The notes beneath the pieces were generated by a model that searched no databases, was not told where the DNA came from, and worked only from the letters and a program-made list of their open reading frames with translations. From the NCBI GenBank assembly GCA_937923515.1, contig CALDUF010000026.1, positions 1 to 64,000 on the forward strand: 64,000 nucleotides of DNA. The letters are read 5' to 3'. The position numbers and the translations under genes are program-made. This DNA comes from an uncultured Flavobacteriaceae bacterium. GTDB taxonomy: Bacteria > Bacteroidota > Bacteroidia > Flavobacteriales > Flavobacteriaceae. Positions 43,630 through 53,459 of the stretch are shown piece by piece. Numbering within the stretch: the first letter of the stretch is position 1; every line of letters starts with the position of its first letter.

Positions 43630-44583
43630 TTACTTTCTTGCAATTACTTTTTTAGATTTCTCAACTATAGAAGCACTATTTAAACCATATTTCTCCATAA
43701 GTTGTGCTGGTGTACCAGATTCTCCAAAGGTATCGTTTGTACCAACAAATTCTTGCGGTGCAGGTTGTGTGGTTGCCAAAACTCTAGCAACACTTTCGCC
43801 TAAACCACCTAAAATATTGTGCTCTTCAGCAGTTACAACACAGCCTGTTTTAGCTACAGATTTTAAAATAGCAGCATCATCAAGCGGTTTTATAGTATGA
43901 ATGTTTATTACTTCGGCAGAAATACCTTGTGCGTGTAAAACTTTAGAAGCTTCAAGCGCTTCCCAAACCAAATGGCCAGTTGCTACGATGGTTACATCTG
44001 TACCTTCTGTAAATGTAATGGCTTTACCAATTTCAAATTTTTGATCAGCAGGTGTGAAAATAGGAACCGAAGGTCTACCAAAACGCAAATATACAGGGCC
44101 ATCATAGTCTGCAATAGCTATAGTAGCCGCTTTAGTTTGGTTATAATCACAAGGGTTAATTACCGTCATACCTGGTAACATCTTCATCATACCTATATCT
44201 TCAAGAATTTGGTGTGTTGCACCATCTTCACCTAAAGTTAAACCAGCATGCGATGCACAAATTTTTACATTCTTACCAGAGTAGGCAATAGATTGACGAA
44301 TTTGATCGTAAACACGCCCTGTAGAAAAGTTGGCAAACGTTCCTGTAAAAGGTATTTTACCGCCAATAGTTAAACCAGCAGCTATACCCATCATATTAGC
44401 TTCTGCAATACCAATTTGAAAAAAGCGCTCTGGGTTTTCTTTAATAAAGTCATTCATTTTTAACGAACCTATTAAATCAGCACAAAGTGCAACCACATTA
44501 GGGTTAGTTCTTCCAAGTTCAGTTAAACCAGCACCAAAACCACTTCTTGTATCTTTCTTTTCTGTATATGTATATGTTTTCAT
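43630..44583 (-). CDS. Transketolase, C-terminal subunit
   Basis: 317 residues comprising the pyrimidine-binding and C-terminal domains: [20 protein letters not shown], the Glu of [14 protein letters not shown], then [12 protein letters not shown] and [11 protein letters not shown]. With the N-terminal subunit it makes a two-chain transketolase of the pentose phosphate pathway, as in many Bacteroidota and archaea. 18 bp after the partner gene. Confidence 0.92.
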   Translation of the reverse strand: MKTYTYTEKKDTRSGFGAGLTELGRTNPNVVALCADLIGSLKMNDFIKENPERFFQIGIAEANMMGIAAGLTIGGKIPFTGTFANFSTGRVYDQIRQSIAYSGKNVKICASHAGLTLGEDGATHQILEDIGMMKMLPGMTVINPCDYNQTKAATIAIADYDGPVYLRFGRPSVPIFTPADQKFEIGKAITFTEGTDVTIVATGHLVWEALEASKVLHAQGISAEVINIHTIKPLDDAAILKSVAKTGCVVTAEEHNILGGLGESVARVLATTQPAPQEFVGTNDTFGESGTPAQLMEKYGLNSASIVEKSKKVIARK

Positions 44584-44601
44584 TTCTTTTTAAGTAAGTG
44601 A

Positions 44602-45447
44602 TTAATAATCTCCTAAAGTTTCAGGGTTTTGTTCTAATCCAATAGCTAATTGCTCATCATTTGGCGCTTTACCATGCCATGCGTGTGTGTGCATCATAAA
44701 ATCTACACCATTACCCATTATAGTTTTTAATAAAACACACACTGGTTTTCCTTTTCCAGTTTCTGCTTTAGCTTTAGCCATACCGTCTAAAATAGCTTCT
44801 AGGTTATTACCTTCTTCAATTTCTAAAACAGTCCATCCAAAAGCTTCAAACTTGCCCTTTATGCTTCCCATAGGTAAAACATCATCAGTAGCACCATCAA
44901 TTTGCTGACCATTTAAATCTATAGTTGCAATTAGGTTATCCACTTTTTTTCCGGCAGCATACATAATAGCTTCCCAGTTTTGGCCTTCTTGTAATTCGCC
45001 ATCACCATGTAATGTGTATACTAACTTGTCGTCGTTATTTAATTTTTTTGCTTGAGCAGCGCCTAGAGCAACCGACATGCCTTGACCTAAAGATCCTGAT
45101 GCAATACGTATACCAGGAAGTCCTTCATGAGTTGTTGGGTGTCCTTGAAGACGCGAATTAATTAATCTAAACGTATTTAATTCCTCAACAGGAAAATATC
45201 CAGCTCTTGCTAATACACTATAACATACAGGAGAAATATGTCCGTTAGATAAAAAGAATAAATCTTCTCCAATTCCATCCATTTCGAATGTATCTTTTCT
45301 ATCCATTATCTCGTTGTAAAGTGCAACGAAAAATTCTGTACAACCTAAGGAACCTCCTGGGTGCCCAGAATTTACCTTGTGAACTTGTCTTAAGATATCT
45401 CTTCTTACTTGCGTACAAATATCTTCTAAGTGTTTAATGTTTGGCAT
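44602..45447 (-). CDS. Transketolase, N-terminal subunit
   Basis: 281 residues holding the thiamine diphosphate/Mg2+ domain: GHPGGSLGCTEFFVALY, HGDGELQEGQNWEA with NLIATIDLNGQQIDG (GDG-N motif). It forms the active site with the C-terminal subunit encoded next. First gene of the pair. Confidence 0.93.
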   Translation of the reverse strand: MPNIKHLEDICTQVRRDILRQVHKVNSGHPGGSLGCTEFFVALYNEIMDRKDTFEMDGIGEDLFFLSNGHISPVCYSVLARAGYFPVEELNTFRLINSRLQGHPTTHEGLPGIRIASGSLGQGMSVALGAAQAKKLNNDDKLVYTLHGDGELQEGQNWEAIMYAAGKKVDNLIATIDLNGQQIDGATDDVLPMGSIKGKFEAFGWTVLEIEEGNNLEAILDGMAKAKAETGKGKPVCVLLKTIMGNGVDFMMHTHAWHGKAPNDEQLAIGLEQNPETLGDY

Positions 45448-45583
45448 GTTAAGTGATTATTTTTTGCGCCACAAAAATAGGCGATTAAGATAGTTTTACA
45501 AACTAAATAAACGCCTATTTTAAATAAATTTACTAAAGGTTTAAGTAGATATAATAAGTCTGTTTTTTTTGATTTAAAATATG

Positions 45584-45591
45584 TAGGTTTG
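45584..45591 (+). promoter_or_regulatory. -7 box before tgt
   Basis: TAGGTTTG, a perfect TAnnTTTG, 20 bp before the ATG of tgt. No clear -33 box. Confidence 0.35.
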
Positions 45592-45610
45592 CTTTCTGGT
45601 TTATTGATAT

Positions 45611-46741
45611 ATGAAATTTGAATTAAAAACAAAAGATGCCCAAAGTAAGGCGCGTGCGGGTAAAATAACTACAGATCATGGTGTTATTGAAACCCCAATT
45701 TTTATGCCTGTGGGCACTGTTGCTTCTGTAAAAGGCGTACACCAACGCGAACTTAAAAATGATATAAACCCAGATATTATTCTTGGAAACACTTATCATT
45801 TATACTTGCGTCCGCAAACTTCAATTATAGAAAAAGCTGGAGGATTGCATAAATTTATGAACTGGGATAGAAATATCTTAACAGATTCTGGCGGGTATCA
45901 AGTGTATTCACTTTCGGCAAACAGAAAGATTAAAGAGGAAGGTGTAAAATTTAAATCGCATATAGATGGTAGTTACCATACATTTACGCCCGAAAATGTA
46001 ATGGAAATTCAGCGCAGTATAGGTGCTGATATTATAATGGCTTTTGATGAATGCACACCATATCCTTGCGATTATAACTATGCCAAACGCTCTATGCACA
46101 TGACGCATCGTTGGCTAGATAGATGTATTAATCATTTAGAAAAAACACCATTAAAGTACGATTATAATCAAGCATTTTTTCCGATAGTACAAGGCAGTAC
46201 TTATAAAGATTTACGTGTGCAATCTGCAGAATACATTGCTAATGCTGATGCTGTGGGTAATGCTATAGGTGGCTTATCGGTAGGTGAACCCGCTGAAGAA
46301 ATGTATGCCATGACTGAAGTGGTTTGTAACGTATTGCCAGAAGAAAAACCAAGATATTTAATGGGTGTTGGCACACCAATCAATATTTTAGAAAATATTG
46401 CGTTAGGTATTGATATGTTTGATTGTGTAATGCCAACACGAAATGCTAGAAACGGTATGTTGTTTACAGCCCATGGTTCTATAAATATTAAAAATAAAAA
46501 GTGGGAAGACGATTTTTCTGCAATTGACGATATGGCAATTACCTTTGTAGATACAGAGTATAGTAAGGCTTATTTACGCCATTTGTTTACGGTAAATGAG
46601 TTGTTAGGAAAACAAATTGCTACCATACACAACTTAGGGTTTTACTTATGGTTGGTTCGCGAAGCAAGAAAGCATATTTTAGCAGGAGATTTTACCAAAT
46701 GGAAAAATAAAATGGTAAAACAAATGGATAAGAGGTTATAA
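45611..46741 (+). CDS. tgt: tRNA-guanine transglycosylase, zinc-site cysteines absent
   Basis: 376 residues. It exchanges G34 for a queuosine precursor in tRNAs with GUN anticodons. Catalytic D92 in DSGGYQVYSL and nucleophile D271 in FDCVMPTRNARNG are intact. The C-x-C-x2-C zinc cluster expected around residues 309-314 reads A-I-T-F-V-D, so the three Cys ligands are missing while the His (H340) and the following YLRHLF are kept. I believe this is a Bacteroidota lineage trait rather than a defect. The LptF/G permease gene follows after 12 bp. Confidence 0.92.
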   Translation: MKFELKTKDAQSKARAGKITTDHGVIETPIFMPVGTVASVKGVHQRELKNDINPDIILGNTYHLYLRPQTSIIEKAGGLHKFMNWDRNILTDSGGYQVYSLSANRKIKEEGVKFKSHIDGSYHTFTPENVMEIQRSIGADIIMAFDECTPYPCDYNYAKRSMHMTHRWLDRCINHLEKTPLKYDYNQAFFPIVQGSTYKDLRVQSAEYIANADAVGNAIGGLSVGEPAEEMYAMTEVVCNVLPEEKPRYLMGVGTPINILENIALGIDMFDCVMPTRNARNGMLFTAHGSINIKNKKWEDDFSAIDDMAITFVDTEYSKAYLRHLFTVNELLGKQIATIHNLGFYLWLVREARKHILAGDFTKWKNKMVKQMDKRL

Positions 46742-46753
46742 CAATAGTAACGA

Positions 46754-47830
46754 GTGAAGATATTAGATTGGTACATATTAAAGCGGTATTTATTCACATT
46801 CTTGATGATGTTGTTACTGTTTATTCCTATTGGAATTACAGTAAATTTAGCTGAAAAAATTGGTAAAATTTTAGATAACGATGTGCCTTTTAATGAGGTA
46901 GCTTTATTTTATTTAGATTTTACAATTTACTTTGCCAACCTACTGTTTCCTTTATTTTTATTCTTATCCGTAATTTGGTTTACATCTAAACTTGCTAATA
47001 ATACAGAGATTGTTGCATTTTTAAGTTCTGGTGTCTCGTTTTCAAGATTTTTAAGACCTTATATATACGGTGCTATAATTATAGCGCTTTTTGCATTGGT
47101 TTTAGGAATGTTTTTAGCGCCAGAAGCTAGTAAGGGATTTAATGAATTCGATTATAAGTACTTTAAAAGAGGTAAAAGTGCCGTTGATAATAAAAATGTA
47201 TACCGACAAATTAATGATAACGATTTTATTTACGTAAGTAGTTACGATTCTAAAAATAAACTAGGTCAAAACTTTACTTTAGAGCATTTAGAAAACAATA
47301 AATTGGTATATAAAATCAACGCCAGAAGTATCCGCTATATAGAAAAAGATACCACATACAGATTGATAGATTACGTAAAACGTAAAATAGGGCCTGTTGG
47401 TGATACGCTAGACATAGTTCGTAAAAAGGATACATTATTTTCTTTTGATGCTGAAGATTTAACACCTGTAATTTACATTGCTGAAACCTTATCGTATCCA
47501 GAATTAGTTAAATTTATTAAGAAAGAGGAGGTGAGAGGCTCATCAAATATTGGGCGCTACAAACTAGTATTGTACCGAAAATGGAGCTTACCAGTTTCCA
47601 TATTCATATTAACTATTATCGCTGTAGCAGTGTCCTCAATAAAACGACGCGGTGGTATGGGCGTAAATCTAGCACTTGGTATTTGTATCGCTATGGTATT
47701 TGTATTTTTTGATAAAATATTTGGCGTAATGGCGCAACAATCTAACTTTCCGCCAGTAATTGCAGTGTGGTTTCCTAATTTCATTTTTGGTATTTTAGCT
47801 GTATATCTATTATACAAAGCCAAACGCTAG
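46754..47830 (+). CDS. LptF/LptG family permease
   Basis: 358 residues with the family pattern: N-terminal helices (ILDWYILKRYLFTFLMMLLL), a periplasmic jellyroll-like middle (about 120-255) and three C-terminal helices (RKWSLPVSIFILTIIAVAV). It forms the inner-membrane part of the LPS export bridge. The start is a GTG at 46754. Cotranscribed with tgt, a common arrangement in flavobacteria. Confidence 0.9.
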   Translation: MKILDWYILKRYLFTFLMMLLLFIPIGITVNLAEKIGKILDNDVPFNEVALFYLDFTIYFANLLFPLFLFLSVIWFTSKLANNTEIVAFLSSGVSFSRFLRPYIYGAIIIALFALVLGMFLAPEASKGFNEFDYKYFKRGKSAVDNKNVYRQINDNDFIYVSSYDSKNKLGQNFTLEHLENNKLVYKINARSIRYIEKDTTYRLIDYVKRKIGPVGDTLDIVRKKDTLFSFDAEDLTPVIYIAETLSYPELVKFIKKEEVRGSSNIGRYKLVLYRKWSLPVSIFILTIIAVAVSSIKRRGGMGVNLALGICIAMVFVFFDKIFGVMAQQSNFPPVIAVWFPNFIFGILAVYLLYKAKR

Positions 47831-47967
47831 CGTTTAATATTTCATTTTAATACAATATATAGAAATGCACTTGGTATGTGGTGTCCTAAAAAGGTAAATA
47901 TGTAGATAATAGTTACACCTAAATTTATGCTTTTATTACAAGTAATATAAAAAAAAGCAAATTATTA

Positions 47968-48882
47968 ATGAGCGGACTATTTAATATAAAGCCAAAGCTT
48001 AAAAATTACCTTCATTTACATCTTCTAGTTTTTATAGCTGGCTTTACAGCCATTTTAGGTAAAGAAATTTCTATTTCTGCTATTCCATTAGTTTGGTTTC
48101 GTATGTCTATGGCTGCGATTTTAATGTTGCTATTTATCTTGCTTAAAGGCGTTAATTTAAAAATTGATGGAAAATCTATCCTAAAACTAGCTACCGCAGG
48201 AGTTATTATCGCCTTGCACTGGATTACTTTTTTTGCAGCTATTGATGCTGCCAATGTTTCCATAGCGCTAGCCATGTTTTCAACAGGTGCTTTTTTCGCT
48301 TCTATTATAGAACCTATTTTTTACAAACGAAAAGTAATAGGTTACGAAATTATATTTGGCATACTCGTAATTATTGGTGTATGTATAATTACCCAAGGCG
48401 AATTACGGTATATACTGGGCATAGTATTGGGTATTTCTTCAGCATTTTTTTCATCACTATTTGCAGTATTAAATGGCGTATTTTTAAAAAAACACTCTGC
48501 TATAGTTATTTCGTTCTACGAATTTTTAAGTGGCGTTCTATTTATTTCATTATTTATTATGTGTTTTGAAGGCGGATTTTCGTTAGAATTTTTAAATATA
48601 ACAACCAGAGATTTTTGGCTTTTATTTATTTTGGCATCAATATGTACTGCCTATGCGTTTATAGCTTCAGTTCATGTTATGAAGCTTATTAGCCCTTATA
48701 CTGTGGTGTTAACCTACAATTTAGAACCTGTTTACGGTATTGTACTAGCTATGATACTGTATCCAGAGAGTGAAAAAATGAGTACATATTTTTATTATGG
48801 TGCCTCAATAATTATAGCTACAGTGGTTTTAAATGGTGTTTTAAAAAACCGACATGCATTTAAAAGGAAACAATTACAATGA
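47968..48882 (+). CDS. EamA/DMT-family transporter
   Basis: 304 residues with ten predicted membrane helices in two five-helix EamA repeats: GKEISISAIPLVWFRMSMAA in the first and CTAYAFIASVHVMKLISPYT with NLEPVYGIVLAMILYPE in the second. A metabolite exporter; substrate not predictable. Confidence 0.88.
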   Translation: MSGLFNIKPKLKNYLHLHLLVFIAGFTAILGKEISISAIPLVWFRMSMAAILMLLFILLKGVNLKIDGKSILKLATAGVIIALHWITFFAAIDAANVSIALAMFSTGAFFASIIEPIFYKRKVIGYEIIFGILVIIGVCIITQGELRYILGIVLGISSAFFSSLFAVLNGVFLKKHSAIVISFYEFLSGVLFISLFIMCFEGGFSLEFLNITTRDFWLLFILASICTAYAFIASVHVMKLISPYTVVLTYNLEPVYGIVLAMILYPESEKMSTYFYYGASIIIATVVLNGVLKNRHAFKRKQLQ

Positions 48883-48911
48883 TTTCTAAAATCGAAACAA
48901 AATAATTTCAT

Positions 48912-48919
48912 TAGTTTTG
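48912..48919 (+). promoter_or_regulatory. -7 box before accA
   Basis: TAGTTTTG matches TAnnTTTG, 31 bp before the accA ATG. No TTTG at the standard -33 distance. Confidence 0.35.
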
Positions 48920-48950
48920 TATGCTAACAAAAAAACCGAATTAAATTCTT

Positions 48951-49904
48951 ATGGAATATTTAGAATTTGAATTACCTATTAAGGAACTTGAAGAACAACT
49001 TCAAAAATGTAGAGTGATTGGTGAAGAAAGTGAAGTTGATGTTACAGAAACCTGCGGACAAATTGAAGAGAAATTAAAAAGCACAACTACAGATATATAC
49101 AAAAACCTGTCGCCCTGGCAGCGTGTACAGTTATCTAGACATCCTAACAGACCCTATACTTTAGATTATATTAAGGCTATTTGTGGCGATTCTTTCTTAG
49201 AATTACATGGAGATAGAAGCTTTAAAGACGATAAAGCAATGATTGGTGGTTTGGGTAAAATAGGCAACCAAAGCTATATGTTTATTGGTCAGCAAAAGGG
49301 ATATAACACCAAAACACGCCAGTACAGAAACTTTGGTATGGCAAATCCTGAAGGCTATAGAAAAGCATTGCGTTTAATGAAATCTGCCGAAAAGTTTGGT
49401 ATTCCTGTAGTGACGTTGTTAGATACGCCTGGTGCTTATCCAGGTTTAGAAGCTGAGGAACGCGGACAAGGAGAAGCCATTGCTAGAAACATTTTGGAAA
49501 TGACACGCCTAAAAGTGCCAGTAATTACAGTAGTAATTGGTGAAGGTGCATCAGGTGGTGCCTTAGGTATTGGTGTAGGCGATAAAGTATTAATGTTAGA
49601 AAACACGTGGTATTCGGTGATTTCACCAGAATCATGTTCGTCTATTTTATGGCGTAGTTGGGAGCATAAAGAAACCGCTGCCGAGGCATTAAAGTTAACA
49701 GCGACAGATATGAAAAGGTTAAAGTTAATTGATGCTATTATAAAAGAGCCACTTGGAGGTGCGCATAGAGATCGTGAAAAAACGTTTAAAACCGTAGCAA
49801 CCGCAATTGAAAAAAATTATGGTGAATTGAAAAACTTATCACCAAAAGATTTAATTAACCAGCGTATGGAAAAATATGCAAATATGGGTGTGTATAAAGG
49901 CTAA
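48951..49904 (+). CDS. accA: Acetyl-CoA carboxylase carboxyltransferase subunit alpha
   Basis: 317 residues, normal AccA length. [15 protein letters not shown]-terminus, [50 protein letters not shown] and [17 protein letters not shown] identify it. It transfers the carboxyl group to acetyl-CoA in fatty-acid synthesis. A terminator follows directly. Confidence 0.96.
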   Translation: MEYLEFELPIKELEEQLQKCRVIGEESEVDVTETCGQIEEKLKSTTTDIYKNLSPWQRVQLSRHPNRPYTLDYIKAICGDSFLELHGDRSFKDDKAMIGGLGKIGNQSYMFIGQQKGYNTKTRQYRNFGMANPEGYRKALRLMKSAEKFGIPVVTLLDTPGAYPGLEAEERGQGEAIARNILEMTRLKVPVITVVIGEGASGGALGIGVGDKVLMLENTWYSVISPESCSSILWRSWEHKETAAEALKLTATDMKRLKLIDAIIKEPLGGAHRDREKTFKTVATAIEKNYGELKNLSPKDLINQRMEKYANMGVYKG

Positions 49905-49924
49905 TCCCTTTAAAACCAAAACCT

Positions 49925-49959
49925 AAAAAATCTGAAGTTTATACTTCAGATTTTTTTTT
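49925..49959 (+). terminator. Intrinsic terminator of accA
   Basis: Stem TCTGAAGT (49931-49938) with ACTTCAGA (49943-49950), flanked by an A6 and a T9 run that lengthen the helix. Confidence 0.88.
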
Positions 49960-50071
49960 GGGTTATTCACAACAAAACATAGTTATTAACAGTGCTTTTG
50001 TTAATGAAGCGTGTACAACCAAAACGCTATTTTATGATTTAAAAAGGCATTATTTATGTATTTTCGTGGAT

Positions 50072-51613
50072 ATGAAACAACCTAACCAGTTATCGGGCTA
50101 CAAAGTAGACAAAAGCACACTTATCAATCTTGAAAAGGGAAAAATACCACCTCAAGCACTTGATTTAGAAGAAGTTGTGCTTGGAGCAATGATGATTGAT
50201 AAAAAAGGAGTTGATGAGGTTATTGATATTTTAAGCCCTGATGCATTCTATAAAGAAGCACACCAGCTCATCTTTGAAGCTATTTTTCAGTTGTTTGAAG
50301 GTAGTGAACCTGTAGACTTATTAACCGTTTCAACACAATTAAAGAAAAATGCAAAATTAGAAATGGTTGGTGGCGATTTTTACCTTATTTCGCTCACTCA
50401 AAAAGTATCATCTTCTGCGCATATCGAGTTTCATGCACGTATCATACTTCAAAAATTTATTCAACGTAGTTTAATCAAAATTTCAAACGAAATTATTGAA
50501 GATTCTTATGATGAAACAAAAGATGTTTTTGATTTATTAGACAAAGCAGAATCTAAACTGTATGAAGTAACACAGGGTAATATTAAAAAATCTAGTGAAA
50601 CTGCTCAAGATTTAGTAATTCAAGCTAAAAAGAAAATTGAGGAGATTTCAAACAAAGAAGGGTTAAGTGGTATTCCTACAGGGTTTCATAAGCTAGATAA
50701 ATTAACTTCGGGTTGGCAACCTTCAGATTTAATTATCGTGGCAGCAAGACCAGGTATGGGTAAAACGGCCTTAACGCTATCTATGGCGCGAAATATTGCT
50801 GTAGACCAAAATGTACCAGTAGCTTTTTTCTCGTTAGAGATGGCATCGGTGCAATTAATAACCCGTTTAATATCGAGCGAAACTGGCTTGTCCTCAGAAA
50901 AGTTAAGAACAGGTAAATTAGAAAAGCACGAATGGGAACAGCTTAATGTAAAAGTTAAAGATTTAGAAAAAGCACCGCTTTTTATTGATGATACACCATC
51001 GCTTTCTATTTTTGATTTAAGGGCAAAAGCACGCCGTTTATCTTCACAACATGGCATAAAATTAATAATGATAGATTATTTGCAGTTAATGACGGGTGGT
51101 AGCAGTCATGCAGGTAACCGTGAGCAGGAAATCTCTATGATTTCTAGAAACCTTAAAGCATTGGCTAAAGAGCTGAATGTGCCCGTAATTGCACTGTCTC
51201 AGTTATCGCGTGCTGTAGAAACACGTGGTGGAAGTAAAAGACCTTTATTATCAGATTTACGTGAATCTGGAGCTATAGAGCAAGATGCAGATATTGTAAG
51301 TTTTATTTACAGACCAGAATACTATAAGATTGATGAATGGGATGATGAAGAACGCTCTCCTACAGAAGGACAAGCAGAATTTATAATAGCCAAACATAGA
51401 AATGGTGGTTTAGAAAATATACGTTTGAAGTTTATTGGGCACTTAGGTAAGTTTGATAATTTAGACGATTTTGATTCGCCGTTTGAATTTCATAGTAAAA
51501 TGAATGCTGCAGCAAATGATGATACATTTAAAACAGATAATTTTACCGCAAGTCCAGACCAAGCCTTTGGTAGCTCATTTAATGAGGACGATGATAATGA
51601 TGTGCCTTTTTAA
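50072..51613 (+). CDS. dnaB: Replicative DNA helicase
   Basis: 513 residues from ATG 50072 (MKQPNQLSGYKV). The frame extends upstream to 49958, next to the accA terminator, with low-complexity non-family sequence, so the inner ATG is preferred. N-terminal DnaG-binding domain from PPQALDLEEVVLGAMM; RecA-like domain with Walker A ARPGMGKTAL, Walker B IKLIMIDYLQLM and arginine finger region HRNGGLENI. Acidic C-terminus EDDDNDVPF. No intein. Confidence 0.95.
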   Translation: MKQPNQLSGYKVDKSTLINLEKGKIPPQALDLEEVVLGAMMIDKKGVDEVIDILSPDAFYKEAHQLIFEAIFQLFEGSEPVDLLTVSTQLKKNAKLEMVGGDFYLISLTQKVSSSAHIEFHARIILQKFIQRSLIKISNEIIEDSYDETKDVFDLLDKAESKLYEVTQGNIKKSSETAQDLVIQAKKKIEEISNKEGLSGIPTGFHKLDKLTSGWQPSDLIIVAARPGMGKTALTLSMARNIAVDQNVPVAFFSLEMASVQLITRLISSETGLSSEKLRTGKLEKHEWEQLNVKVKDLEKAPLFIDDTPSLSIFDLRAKARRLSSQHGIKLIMIDYLQLMTGGSSHAGNREQEISMISRNLKALAKELNVPVIALSQLSRAVETRGGSKRPLLSDLRESGAIEQDADIVSFIYRPEYYKIDEWDDEERSPTEGQAEFIIAKHRNGGLENIRLKFIGHLGKFDNLDDFDSPFEFHSKMNAAANDDTFKTDNFTASPDQAFGSSFNEDDDNDVPF

Positions 51614-51659
51614 CATTTGATTAATTAATTAGCCTGATTTTTTCTTTATCTTTCACACA

Positions 51660-52919
51660 ATGAAAAAGGCTCTAATACTTCTAGTTTTATTATTACTTAG
51701 TGTAAATACCTATGCGTCCTATGTTCTTATTCCAATGGATGCAGATGGCCAGAAGAATCATTTAAAAGCTTATGGCATCACGTTTTGGACTTTAGATAAG
51801 CAGTTAAAAGTAAAGTGGTTGCTTAATTATAGAGGCGGTTCTTTTTTATTGCCTGACACTGAGGCAATTCAGCAAGAATGTCAAATACGAGGTGTATCTT
51901 TTGAAGTGATTTCTAATGCAAAAGCAGAACGTATTCTTGAAGATATTGCAAGTCCAAGTCAAAATATGGAAGCTGTAGTTTTAGAAAAAGCACCTAAAAT
52001 TGCTGTTTACACGCCAAAGGGTAAATTGCCATGGGATGATGCTGTAACTATGGTTTTAAAGTATGCCGAAATTCCATATGAAACCGTATACGATGAAGAA
52101 GTATTAAATGATGGCCTTTTATTGTTTGATTGGTTGCATTTACACCATGAAGATTTTACAGGACAATACGGTAAGTTTTATGCCAATTATCGCGCTTCGT
52201 CATGGTATATCGAGGAAAAAAAGGAAGCAGAAGCTTTAGCTTTAAAATTAGGCTACGGAAAAGTATCTGAAGCTAAACTTGATGTTGCTTTAAAAATACG
52301 CAATTACGTTTTGGGTGGTGGTTTTATGTTTGCCATGTGTAGTGCTACAGATAGTTTTGATATTGCGCTAGCAGCCGAAGGTATAGATATTTGCGAACCT
52401 ATGTTTGATGGCGACGGTAGTGACCCCGCGTACCAAAGCAAAATAGATTTTAATAGAACATTTGCATTCACTAATTTTTTATTAGAGCGAAGTCCAAAAA
52501 TTTATGAATTTTCGTCTATAGATACCACACGTAAACGTGCAATTTCTAGAACCGCAGATTATTTTTCTTTAATGGAGTTTTCTGCAAAATGGGATCCTAT
52601 TCCAACTATGTTATGTCAAAATCACACAGCTTTGGTGAAAGGTTTTATGGGACAAACAACTGCATTTGCTAGAGATGAAGTAAAATCTAATGTTTTGGTT
52701 TTAGGTGAAAATAAAACCAATGGCGAAGCAAAATATATTCATGGTATTAAAGGAAAAGGGTTTTTTACGTTTTACGGCGGTCATGATCCTGAAGATTATC
52801 AACACAAAGTAGGAGACCCAAAAACAGAATTAGATTTACATCCTACATCACCAGGATATCGCTTAATATTAAATAATGTATTGTTTCCTGCTGCTAAGAA
52901 GAAAAAGCAAAAAACTTAA
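51660..52919 (+). CDS. Secreted protein of the family labelled 'asparagine synthetase B' in Bacteroidota
   Basis: 419 residues, signal peptide about 1-19 (ending NTYAS). YVLIPMDADGQKNHLKAYGI and the LLDWLHLHHEDFTGQYGKFY-like region belong to a conserved Bacteroidota family commonly annotated as asparagine synthetase B. I see neither the N-terminal Cys of a class II amidotransferase nor an ATP-pyrophosphatase SGGxDS motif. The Cys in GGGFMFAMCSATDSFD and the YGGHDPEDY segment suggest instead a class I glutaminase-like fold outside the cytoplasm. Function unknown. Confidence 0.65.
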   Translation: MKKALILLVLLLLSVNTYASYVLIPMDADGQKNHLKAYGITFWTLDKQLKVKWLLNYRGGSFLLPDTEAIQQECQIRGVSFEVISNAKAERILEDIASPSQNMEAVVLEKAPKIAVYTPKGKLPWDDAVTMVLKYAEIPYETVYDEEVLNDGLLLFDWLHLHHEDFTGQYGKFYANYRASSWYIEEKKEAEALALKLGYGKVSEAKLDVALKIRNYVLGGGFMFAMCSATDSFDIALAAEGIDICEPMFDGDGSDPAYQSKIDFNRTFAFTNFLLERSPKIYEFSSIDTTRKRAISRTADYFSLMEFSAKWDPIPTMLCQNHTALVKGFMGQTTAFARDEVKSNVLVLGENKTNGEAKYIHGIKGKGFFTFYGGHDPEDYQHKVGDPKTELDLHPTSPGYRLILNNVLFPAAKKKKQKT

Positions 52920-53380
52920 AGATCTTGCGTAATTATCTTTCGCTTAAAGGTATAAACAAAACCATCGTTACCTGTTCCTTCAGATGTAATGTTTTGGTTT
53001 ACAATTAAGTCATCTTCAGTTGGTGTTAGTAAACCTCCAAACTCATTACCATCAACAAGCAAAATGGATTGTGTATCATAAACAGGAATTGAAACAGAGT
53101 AGCTACCCGTATCTAAGCCATCCTCTGCATCAGTATCTGTATTGTTATTATCTATAATTAGTGTACCACTTCCAGCGGCGTCAATATTAAAAATCCAAAC
53201 TACAGTATCCATTTCAAAATCTAAATCTACACCTTGAAACCCACCAGACACGTTAACCAAATGCCATTGAAAAATTTGAACCACTCTGGCTTCATCCATC
53301 TCTAAGCCATCATTGTTGTCAACACTACAAGAAAACGTTAAAAACGTTATAGCAAGCACTATATAAAACTTAAGTTTCAT
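52916..53380 (-). CDS. Hypothetical lipoprotein
   Basis: 154 residues, lipobox LTFSC at about residues 14-18, followed by SVDNND. The body is beta-rich with an acidic centre (NNNTDTDAEDGLD) and ends in a calycin/lipocalin-like FVYTFKRKI strand. No known motif. Its stop overlaps the convergent gene by four bp. Confidence 0.6.
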   Translation of the reverse strand: MKLKFYIVLAITFLTFSCSVDNNDGLEMDEARVVQIFQWHLVNVSGGFQGVDLDFEMDTVVWIFNIDAAGSGTLIIDNNNTDTDAEDGLDTGSYSVSIPVYDTQSILLVDGNEFGGLLTPTEDDLIVNQNITSEGTGNDGFVYTFKRKIITQDL

Positions 53381-53459
53381 TACAGAAAAGAATAATTGTT
53401 TTAGTAATTAGATGGTAAAAATAAGCAAAGGTTGCGTAAATAGTATAAAAACTTGCGTG

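Noticed and set aside
49958-50071. 38-codon extension of dnaB
   Set aside because: It begins at the tail of the accA terminator and has no family similarity; the ATG at 50072 fits.
50686-51057. 123-codon minus-strand frame inside dnaB
   Set aside because: Antisense shadow of the helicase core.
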